Below are positions 54,371 through 64,000 of a stretch of 64,000 nt of DNA, one piece after another (position 1 is the stretch's first letter; the number at the start of each line of letters is the position of its first letter). Source of the stretch: Pelecanus crispus. Its lineage: Eukaryota > Chordata > Aves > Pelecaniformes > Pelecanidae. A program made the position numbers and the translations under genes. Under the pieces are notes generated by a model. That model saw only the letters and a program-made list of their open reading frames with translations. It searched no databases and was not told where the DNA came from. The stretch covers positions 751,501 through 815,500 of the forward strand of contig NC_134660.1 of the NCBI RefSeq assembly GCF_030463565.1, in the 5' to 3' direction.

Positions 54371-55440
54371 GTCACACGGGGATCTTGTTCGGACGCGGGG
54401 GAGGTGGGTGCGCTGGTCCTCGATAGTTGATAGCGCGGCGTCCTGGACAGCGGCGTCTGCGTGGATGTCTGCGAACCTGTTCCTCGCTGCCGCCTCCGAT
54501 GCGGTAGCTGCAGCGCTTTTTATCTGCTTTTTTGTCTTGGCGTGGTGAGATGAAGCGGTGTAAGTGTTCGCTCCTACAATTGTTGCATCTCATAGCTGGG
54601 GTGGGTCCGTTTTTCCTGTTCACGCCTACTTGCTTCAGTCTTCACGGTAGGACTGCAAGGTTCTCGTTGCTTTTTTATTTTGCGTTGGGAGAAGAGTTTC
54701 CCACTGTTGATTCCGGTTGCTGCATTGCAGTTTGTCTGCATTCCCTTTCTTTCCCGCTAACTTTTTTCACTCCTCTAGGCAGGTGGCGTTGGCAAAATTA
54801 TTGCTTATTACTGAATTTTTGCCAGACAACAAAACACTCGACAAAAATAGCTCAACAGGATGCTGGGTTGTTAGTCCGTGGCCAGGTTACGGCTCGCGGC
54901 CAGCTCCGGCGGCTGCTGGAGGCTCGTCGGGGCTTTCACCCCGCTGCAAGGACGACTGGCTGGCGCTTCCTGTGGCCAGCGATGAGAGCTGGCGGGCCGG
55001 CAGCTTCCTCTTCCCGTAGCCTGTGCTTGCAGATTTGGGGAGATCGCCTTCTGCCCCGCGTGTGTGCGGCAAGGAGACGGCAGACTCGGGCGAGGTCGTT
55101 ACCGTGCCGTGCTCAATTGAAACGGCGGCGTTGTGCAGCGGCGCGTTCGCCCCACAGCAGCCTCGGCGCTGCTCTGGCTTGGGGCAGGGTAGAGCGGAGC
55201 GGAGCGGAGCGTTCTCGGTTGGAAGGGACCTGCCACGATCGTCCAGCCCAGCTGCCGGTATCTTTGTGAAGCCAAGATAGCAGCGATGCGTGGCACGCGT
55301 GCCGCAGCGTGCGGGCTGCCGGGCAATGGTTCCTCGTCTGTCCGCGCCCTTTGCGGTGGCTCTGCCCAGGGGCAGGCGGTGACTCCATCGCCCGCAGTCA
55401 CCGCTTGCGACTGTAAAACGTTTCGACACGAATGAGCAGG
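54371..55440. other. GC-rich, CpG-containing block
   Basis: CpG density is raised in parts, mainly 54395-54500 and 54880-55400. It may be a weak CpG island, but no transcript structure is visible. Open frames of 245 and 180 codons on opposite strands overlap here and are most likely composition artefacts. It contains a short GAGCG repeat (55193-55211) and a CR1 remnant. Confidence 0.45.
55210..55270 (-). mobile_element. Short CR1 LINE 3' remnant
   Basis: tcggttggaagggacctg followed by ccacgatcgtccagccc matches the reverse complement of the CR1 tail, as at 21140. Only about 60 bp is recognisable. Confidence 0.55.
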
Positions 55441-58400
55441 AGATACTCGGATGGGTTGTGATAATTTCTCTCTCTAGAGGTTGTGAAAATAAAATGCGTT
55501 TTCTTTATTCTCCTCTGCCCAGCGTGATGTCACTCCTAACTCAGATCCTCCTGAATTTAAAAAAAAAAAAGAAAAAAAGAAATAATAAAAAACAAAGCAC
55601 CTTGCAGATTTGATTTCTAATGTGATGTGCCAGATGGTAAAACCTGAATTAGGTAGCAGGCATTACTTAGCTGGGGCCTGTAAACAAAACTGAACTATGA
55701 AATACTCTTTAATGAGCCAGATTTATTTCTAGGTGCTGAAGCCTCAAAAGGCAAGGGAAAAGGAGAGGCATTTCACATACGGTAAATGTTTAAATAAGCC
55801 TTTTCCTTCCTTTCAGCACCACAGCAATAACTCCATTCCGTCCCAGGGCTGCTGGGACTTCTAAAATGCATAATTCTGTGAGGTTATAATTATTGTGGGT
55901 GCTTTAGCACGGCGTGGGGCTGGGCTGTAGGATGTAAGTGGTGTTTTTGTTATATTGATGAGTGGTTTGCTTTTTAAATCTTGTCTAGATATTCTTTGAC
56001 AGCGTGGTTCTCCAAATTTAAATGGAGCAAATGCCTTTTACCTGCTGCCCCTGAACCGGCGCCGCTCCTCTCGGGCTGCGGCGCTGCAGGGCGAGCGGCG
56101 GGCGCGGGCAGATTGCGCGGCGGCGGTTCAGCAGCGCCTGGCGGGCAGCGTCGCGGGGATGAAACGCTGTGGATTCAGCAGCCGCGGCTGTGCTGACCGG
56201 TGGCTCCGTTCACGTTTCCCCTCCTGCCCCCAGCACTGGCACCTCGTGCTGCTCGGCACTGCTCTCTCGGCACGCGGAGAGGAACTGCGTGAGGTTTTGA
56301 TGTAAGCAGACTTCTCCTGTCGGTGAACAGTCACTAGATATTTAAAATATGTGTTATTACCTTCCCCCTAATATTTGAAACCTCTGGCTATGGATTGGCG
56401 CTATACAAAAAGCGTGTGGGTGTTTGCTTCTGTAAAATGGCAAAGTACGGAGGAGAGAATAGGCTTTAGAAACAGCGGGAGGAGAGCTCGATGCGTCGGA
56501 AAATAGGTAGGCTGTGTTTAAGTACAGATAATGCGTACAATAATACTTTATTTTTCAAAGATCTTCAGTTGTTTTAGAAAAACAACAACAAACCAGCCCA
56601 GAACTTCAAACCTTTGCTATCTTTTGGCTCTCGGTACCCTACCAGAAATGCTTTTCTTTGGCAGACAGAGGTCTGTTGCAGACGGGGGCTCGAGCACGGT
56701 CAGTTTTGACATTCACAGGTCCCACCGCGGGCGGTCTCGGCGGAAAGCTGTGCCTAGACTGCGTCCTTGTGTTTATTCCCCATTTGTTAGCATGGGACGT
56801 TCGGGGATGCTTGCATTGCCACTCCCTCTGCTCATGCTGTTCTTGGCAATGGGTGCACGGCTAGAGAGCTGCCAAGAAAAATTGGGCCAGTACCTTGTTT
56901 TCAAAGGTTTATTGGATGTTGCAAGCATGCTGTAATGTCACATCTTGTGGTCAAAGAGTTTTAAGCAATTTTAAGCGCTGCTTCCACCTGTTTTCCAAGC
57001 TTCATTCCCAAAATAGAAATAAAAAAATCACGAGAGTGCCAAGCCCACCCTTTTGCTCATAAAAATGTAAATGGGAAGTTGTGTCTTCCGAGACCTGCTT
57101 ATGCTCTTTTGGTGCTCTGGGGATGAAGTAGCCCTCTTCCAACCAGATGAAGAGGGATGTTTTTCCAAAATTCAGTTCCATCCCTAGACACAAACAACCC
57201 TGTGTATTAGAAACAGACCTCAAAATGAGGCGTTTTCACAACAGAGTTGCTGTGGGGAGGTTTCTTCCATCAGCACCTATTAACCACGAGTTTGTCCCTG
57301 TTGTCTGAGCAGCCGTAGAGACTCCTTACAACGGACCCCAACTACGATTTATTTCTGTAGAGCTTTTCTTAGGGAATAATTTTAAGAGACCAGAAGAAAT
57401 GATCTGGTGCATCCTTGTGTCCCAAGGCAAGGTTATTTTTAAATGGGGTTCAGACCTCTTTACTGGCATTAACTGGCAGATTATAACCCGTAAAGCAAAA
57501 ATACGTGGATCTCCTTCAGGTTACTGGCTGTAGCTTGAGACGTCGGCAGGATGCGTTAACACCCAGGCGTCCCGTTTTGCAGCCGATTGACTTGTGTGTG
57601 TTGCTGCTTCAGAGCTTGCTTCTGTTTATTTTCAATACGTAAGGGGAGAGATCAGGCAAAATTTCCAAAACTGTAGATAGAATTCAGCCGATTTCAGGGG
57701 TGAGGAAGAGGAGTGGTAGGAAGAAACCACTGAACAGCATTTACTGCTTATCATTGATAAGTATACGATACGATTGATAGCTGCTCAGAAAACCTTTCAC
57801 TCGTGTCCATTTATTTCAAGTCCTACTATAATAGGTAATTAAAGTATACTAATTGAATTAAGATCCCATCTGTCTGAGTTCAGCAAGCCAACAAGTCCCT
57901 TAATTAAGATACCATGTTTGCTATAACAGAGGCTGCAAACACAGAGCTGGCCACCAATGCTGTAAGCAAATATCTGTCTTCCCATGACAGAGTGCCAAAG
58001 CACCCGCTGGGCTGAGAGATCAAAATAAAACCTGCAAGGTGAGCAGCACTTGCTCGTGGGATAACAATAAATACAAGAATAGTTACGCTTCCTCTGATAG
58101 CTGAGAAGAATGCTGATTTGAGCTGGGTGCAAACGCTTCCAAGCACTCGGAGGTAGACGGCAGCAGTAGTAACTGGAAGGCTCTGTATTGGGTATCGGCG
58201 TCTGATCACCGTCTCAGTGGGACGATGTCTAATATTGGAGGCGAGAAGAGAGAACATAGTAGTTAAAATCAGTGTCTTCAGGCTGCAATTCCAAAAGGTT
58301 TATAAAGCACCAGTGTATCCTCAAAGTGATTTGCAGACGCGGTAGGCTCCTGGGCGGCTCCACCGTGGGCTGGCTTCACTTTATTTAACCATCAGCCCCA

Positions 58401-58660
58401 CAAGCGTGCGTGGAGCCCACTGAGGAATCTCCTTTCAGATGCCGTATCTTCACTGGTTTTGTGCCTGGGATTGTGGTTTTCTGAACAAGACATAAACATT
58501 TCAGAGCCCCTGTGCCTGAAACTAAGGATTTCCCTCTAGTTTGGGCTGCTGTGCCATAGCACTGGTCTCTGAACGGGACCCTTCCCAGGAGATGGTTTCA
58601 GCCAAGGAACCTGCTGAAAGTCTCATTTAGTTATAATTGTCTTTCTGCACTTCCTCCAGG
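55441..58660. other. Intergenic DNA, no gene recognised
   Basis: Mostly AT-rich, with an A-rich tract (55559-55594) and a small GC-rich patch (56040-56290). The palindrome CTTATCATTGATAAG lies at 57747-57761. No coding pattern was seen. Confidence 0.5.
57747..57761. promoter_or_regulatory. Palindromic double GATA motif
   Basis: CTTATCA-T-TGATAAG is a perfect 7-1-7 inverted repeat. It places two GATA-factor core sites (WGATAR) back to back. Confidence 0.3.
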
Positions 58661-61260
58661 AGCTTCAGTCTCATGAAACCTTGTTAGGATGCTTTAAAAT
58701 TCTGGAGGAGAAATGTGCATGTGAATGTAGGTGCCTCTTTGCAACTGGGGGACGAGCCCGTGTCAGCGGTGACCGAGCCAGCTGCATCCCACCCGCGGCG
58801 ACTTGCGCCTGCCCGTTTGTCCCCCAATATGTTTCGGAGCAAGAAAACTGGATTTTTCGCTGCTCGTAAAGCAATTTGTCTTGATGGAGGGGTTGGGAGG
58901 TGGCGTAGCAGGTGGCACGTGTCCCTGCTGGGCGCACGGGGAGCCTTCAGGAGGAGCGTGCGCCGCGGGGGATCACCCCATGGTCGTCGCAGGGCGGGCG
59001 CGAGGCCGTCGGTCGTGCAGAAGGGTCGGCAGGCGTGGGGGGAGCAGGAGGGCTGCCGGGCCGGGGTAACGTCCTAGACGCGTCACGAAAATGCAGGCAT
59101 GCGTCCTTGACGGCGCGATGCTTTGATTAGACCGCAGCAGATAATTTTTTTTTTCTCCCCTTATGGGAAGATTTCCCAATGAGGAGGCTAGATGAAAGCG
59201 GACGCTTCTTGACGCAGTTTGAAAGCGGAGAGACATCTGCCACAGATCAGAAAAGCCTGGCAGGTGGAAAACACACCAGCCCTCCCTTCTCCCTGCCTTT
59301 ATCCTGTACGTGGCACATCTCTATTCCCCGTGTGTCGCAGCCACCGCGCTGACGTGGGCTCCGCGCCGCTCGGCAAAGAGCAGCGGCGCCAGAAATCGGG
59401 GTTTGCTCTCCCAGAGCGTGGCGGTGGGGCGAGGCACCGACCTCCCCTCCCTCGATCCCAGCCCGCTCGTACCTTCCCCCTAAAATACCGCACAAAGCCA
59501 CAGGAGCCGGGAGGATTCTGCAGCTCGAGAGCACACGAGTAAAAATGAATTATTTAGCATATTCTTTTAGTGCAAGCAGGTGTGGGGTTTGAAGCGGTTT
59601 GAGTTGGGAATTCTCTGCAGAGGAGTTAGGGTCTGGTGGGATTTGAAAGAGCTGGACAAGTTTTCCATTCCCGTCCTCTTCTTGCTGCCTCTTGACAGCC
59701 TTTCCTTTTTTTTAGGTCTGAATTCTTGTTCTCTTTCTTGTGCTTTCCATCCCCCATAACTTCTCCCTCTCCCTTCATTTCGCCGCTTCACCTGCTGCAG
59801 CGCCTGTGGCCGCCGCCGTAACGATCTATTGAGCGCTGACAGCGCGCTCGACGCCGCGCACTGGCACGCTCGGCGATGTGGCCCCTCGTCCCGGGGGACG
59901 CGGCGCTCTGCAGGCACTGACAGCGCGGTTCGGAGCGTCGCGAGCCGCCAGATGCTAGTTCAGCTGGAAACGGAGCCGCCGAGGCTCACCGAAAGGCTTG
60001 GCAGCAGGCGAGGGCTGGCGTGGAGGTGGCTGTGTTAGGGGCTGGGCGAGGTTGCTGTCTGCCTGTGTGGGTTCTGGTGCGTTGATTCAGGGTATTTTAT
60101 TTTATTTTATTGTTTTTAGAAGGCGGGGGGGTGGTTGGCAAAGCTGTGTGAGCACTGAAGCAGCGTGCCCTTCGTTCTGAGGGGAGAGGACAGGGACAGA
60201 AACGCGCAGGTGGCTGGGGCAGCTCCGCTGTGAACCGCGTCCGAGTGGGTTTTGGACCAACATTCCCCTAAAATCTCTTCCTCCTCCCATCCGTTTTGTT
60301 CAGGCGTTTGGGACCGTCTGTGTGCGAGCATCAGACAGACGCTGTTCTCCTCCACGATCTGCTCAACTCCGTCTCGCCCAGATCTTTCCTGCAGCCTTTG
60401 GTGCTGGTTAATCCCCCGCTCCGCTCGCAGGGAGGGCTGCGGTGTGCAGCGGCTCGCGGCTGCGACGCCAACTGGCCCAGCTCTGCCTGTCCCCGGGGGC
60501 ACAGGGAAGGGCTCTGTGGGCAACAAATGCTCGGGCAACCCCGCTCCTGTGCGCGCACGGAGCTCAGCGCTGCGATTGCAGCCACCCTCGCACCCCAACG
60601 CTCTTGGATAGTTTTGTGCAACCCAAGTAAGTCTGAATTATCCATACAGCACTTAGATGGGAGTATTTCTATTTTTACAAAAAATCGCTATTCCTGTACT
60701 CGGCTCTTCTTGTCTCTTTGTTTGCAATCTAACAAGACCCGAGAGGAAACGCTCACCACGATCTGGATGGTAAGAGATACGCTCCAGCACAGCGAGCGGC
60801 AACGCTGAGCGGTGACCTTAGGGGCCCGGAGGAGAAGGGGTTACTGCATCACATCTCCCTCCTACTCTGGGCACAAGCCTTTAGGAAGCGACATTTGGGT
60901 AGCAGATGGGTGCTCTGGTAGGTCTGGAAACCTCTCAGGCAAAAGTAAATCCTTCCTTCCCACCAGGAGCTTCAGGCCCTATCTGCAGAACAGCACGTAC
61001 GGCTGAGCTCCCCGAGGGAGCAGATTGCCCTATTCCTCCGGCGCCTGGCTGGATGCCGCGCTGCCACCGGTGCACGGAGCGGCAGAGCAGCCCGGCCGCT
61101 CAGCCCGCGAGCCCCGTCCCTCCAGCCGAAGCCGTGTTTGACGCTCTCAGGTAGGTGAGGGTTTGGGGGGGGACGCCAAGGGTGCTTCTCTCCCCCACCC
61201 GCTCGGCACGGCTCCCTCGCGGGCAGGGAAAAGCCGCTGATGGGCGAGCGGTTGCTGCCA
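58661..61260. other. Mixed GC-rich intergenic region
   Basis: GC- and CpG-rich patches occur at about 58740-59100, 59330-59500, 59800-60010, 60400-60600 and 61000-61240, separated by AT-rich text. Two copies of CTGACAGCGCG lie at 59836 and 59917. No gene could be assembled on either strand. Confidence 0.45.
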
Positions 61261-64000
61261 TGATGTGGCATTACACGCTGCAGCTTCTTTCTGGGAGAGC
61301 AGTGCACTCTGCCATTAATTGGAGGGAAAACAATCAGAGACCTGCTGCTTTTGGAGTTTGTTGAAAGCACAGGAAGATGGGGAAATGTTGGTGTTTATGA
61401 AACGGCAGCTGGTGCTAAGCTCTGGCAGGGGAGCGGGAGGAGGAGGAGGGAAGCGGTTGTATTTGGGTTCTGGGTCTAATTGGCAAAACTGTAATAATTC
61501 TTAGATCAAATACACGATGCATTCAGCCCACTTGCATTTTTAGTCTACTGCGTGTAATAACAAGTCATAACACTGGGGATTTCATGAATAATCATTTCTG
61601 CTTGCCTCCCCTTTCAGTGGAGGGTTTCCAGAGTGCTTGATGATCGTGCAGTCTCACTCCATCCCCAGAAGGCAAATGAATATTATCTTTATAAAGAGAG
61701 ATAAGGCAGGCTAGACAAAGGCCTGGAGTAACTTGGTTAAGTTTATCAGAAAAAGCCAATAGCACGATCAGGATTTATGCCCAGGAATTAAGATTCTCGA
61801 ACTGCTTGGAGAACGAGATGTCTGTCCGTAGCACAGCTTGCGTTGGCACCGTGCAACGTGGTCTGTGAAGAGGAGGATCTTCCCTTAGAAAAGAAGAGAA
61901 GGCACAGAGCGGCAGTGAAGAGACTTCGGGAGGGCTGGAGAGTGCAGCGGCTCCCCGGGGGAGGCGGGGGCCGTGGGCTGGGGCGGCACCCCGGGTACCC
62001 GTGCTGCCCCGGCTCTGCTGCCTGACCCATCCCAAAACCTCCGGCCAGTGCCGTCGCTCTGTGTTCAGCGTGACGCTGGCCTGGCACCAGCCGTAACAAC
62101 AAAATCAGACCTGAAGGTGCTTTAATGCACCCAGAAGAGCAGGAGAACCAGCAACGTAATGCCTCCAGGAGCTACCTATGGCTATTGGAATGGGGGATTA
62201 CAGGCATAAGGGCTTGGCTGGCTCGCTAGTCCTCATTAAAGTCTAATAATCTCTATAAAGATGCGGCGTTGCACATGCACAGCAGCCCTGGCCCCTCTGA
62301 GCTACGGCTCGGCGAAGGCTCTATTAGCCATTTGATAGTTTGGGCATGAAACCGTAAAATGTGTGTGTTTGTGTTGTGAAAGAACTTGGGTCAGGATTCC
62401 CTCTGTGAGCCTCAACCTCGGCAGCTTGGCTTAGGAACAGAGGGGCCAGGCTTGTCCCGCAAGCGATGTTAGGGAGCTGCGACGCCGCCGGCAAGCAAGA
62501 CTTGGGGGGTTGCAAAAAGCAGGAGCAACAAAAATGTAAATGCTTTGAGCTTCCAGTGTCCTCCAAGCAAAGCGTTATACGCCCGCCCAGCTGCAGGAGC
62601 TTCAGTATCGCCAGCCTAAAAACTTGGTAAAAGGAAACCCGAGATGGACCGTAAAGTGAGCTTGATGGAGAAATGGTGAAATCTAACACAAATGGACGTT
62701 TGTATTAGCATTGTGACATCTAAGCCTCTAGAAATCCCATTTTCTTGGGTTTTTTTGTGATTAGGCCAATTGTTTTTCTGGAAGCTGAAGTTCTTGAGTA
62801 ACCAAGTGGCTCTGATAGCCACTGCTCTGGGAACTGCTCCAAATATTGCCAAATTCTGGTGAAAACCTCAAAGGTTGGCACCTCCGCAATGTTGATGCCT
62901 TCAAAGAAGCAAGGCTTTTAATGAACAGACTTCCTTCTTCGAGGTCTCAGCATCTGGCTGGAACCTGCTAAAAATGTTTGTGCTTGGAAAAAACCTGACT
63001 GACCCTGAGTTGAGGAAAATCAATGCCTTGAAGCTGTCGTGGTGGTGACAAGGGTCCGGCTGTGCCACCCTTGCATTAACTCGTCGGTCCTTTCTGAAAT
63101 CCTGGAGTAACGCGTTGGCACGCTTTGGAGGCGATAGCTGGCCGCGAGTCTCATTTGAATCTGAGGCCACTGCTGGGTTTTTTGGATATGGTAAATAGGA
63201 AACGGTAGGAAGACAAAGTCTGACTGGAAGATTACAAAGGGAGAAGAGGTCCCACTAACCGACTTAAACAGCATTTTAAGGAAGATGGGGGGAGTCCCAT
63301 CACGTCACTCCTTAAAACCAGAGGGGGCAGAAGCGATGGGATCCACCACCCTGGGACGGAGAGCGGCGTCAGGACTGGGGAGGTGCTGGGCCGGTTGTAT
63401 TCCTGCAGCAAACGCATCGGCTCCTGACTTTTTCCTGACTCATCTAATCCTGGTGCTGGGGAGCCTGGATCAACTGGTCCCCACCAGCCGTAATGAGTGC
63501 AATTACTGGCCGGGGGCTGCTGATTGACTTTGGTGGGAGGGTGGAGCAGGCTGAAGCCGGGTTCTAAATGTGCAGAAGCACAGGTTAGCTCGGCTGGGAG
63601 ACTCATGAAATTTAAATTAGGAGGATTTTGTGGGGAAGAGGAAAAAGTATTAACAAACTAAAGAGAGCTAATTACTGGCGATGGAGAACATTCACTGTGT
63701 AGTTGCAGATGACAGCGGTAAGTAGTTCCCATCAGGGCTTTTCCTGCTTTGGAGACAGAGAGGTTGGCCGTCCACCGAGTTACCAAAGATGATAAGGGGC
63801 TGCATTTTATAAATGGAGGTAGGCTCTAATTGCAGAAATGCCTGCAAATACTTCTGTGGCACTTTGCTGAACCCTGGTGTCACGGAGGATTTTTGAAGTC
63901 TGCTTTCCACAGTCATTACGCGCAGCTTCATTTGTAATGAAGTTTGCAACTCGTGGAACTTCATTTGGATAAATTTTAGCTCCCCCCACCCCGAAACCTA
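61261..64000. other. Intergenic DNA at right edge
   Basis: About 2.7 kb without a recognised gene. The stretches at 61500-61760 and 63600-63980 are rich in homeobox-, POU- and GATA-like words. Nothing matching NXPH3, the expected neighbour, was seen on the minus strand. Confidence 0.5.

Noticed and set aside
54532-55429. 245-codon plus and 180-codon minus frames
   Set aside because: They overlap on opposite strands in GC-rich DNA that includes a CR1 remnant. No domain or splice support was seen.

Overview
The window is vertebrate nuclear DNA, most likely from a bird. Genes are split into small exons with GT-AG introns, and CpG islands sit at the gene starts. Fragments of CR1-type LINE tails lie at about 21.13-21.44, 21.67-21.75 and 55.2 kb. 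The gene order FAM117A, SLC35B1, SPOP, all on the plus strand, matches the human 17q21.33 block in inverted view. That block corresponds to a gene-dense avian microchromosome. The species cannot be named from the sequence alone.

Layout. From 109 to 3402 are the last six coding exons of FAM117A; its first part lies off the left edge. A 3' UTR follows to a polyadenylation signal at 4652. A CpG island then starts at once and carries the promoter and first exon of SLC35B1, the ER ATP/ADP exchanger AXER. SLC35B1 is complete, with nine coding exons from 5607 to 9424 encoding 324 residues. From about 9.73 to 21.1 kb I see no gene, only AT-rich intergenic DNA with homopolymers and possible CTCF sites. 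Two CR1 fragments lead into the SPOP CpG island (about 21.8-23.2 kb), which holds a striking cluster of NRF1-type palindromes. A 14 kb first intron follows. The nine SPOP coding exons (37405-49632) encode 374 residues, a complete CUL3 ubiquitin-ligase adaptor. A 3' UTR with long A-rich tracts ends near 50.77 kb. The last 13 kb holds no gene I can recognise. NXPH3, the expected neighbour, was not seen.

How the genes relate. The three share an orientation but not an obvious pathway. FAM117A and SLC35B1 are packed with only a few hundred bases between the end of one and the promoter of the next. The most interesting signals are regulatory. The SLC35B1 promoter has a perfect ER-stress response element followed four bases later by a C/EBP-ATF composite site, which fits an ER energy transporter under unfolded-protein-response control. 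The SPOP promoter has six exact GCGCATGCGC palindromes in 294 bp inside a degenerate tandem array, plus a repeated unknown motif. SPOP coding exon 5 starts with an acceptor fused to a perfect donor, the pattern of a recursive splice site.

All gene names come from recalled family sequences compared with spliced translations. No database search was run.
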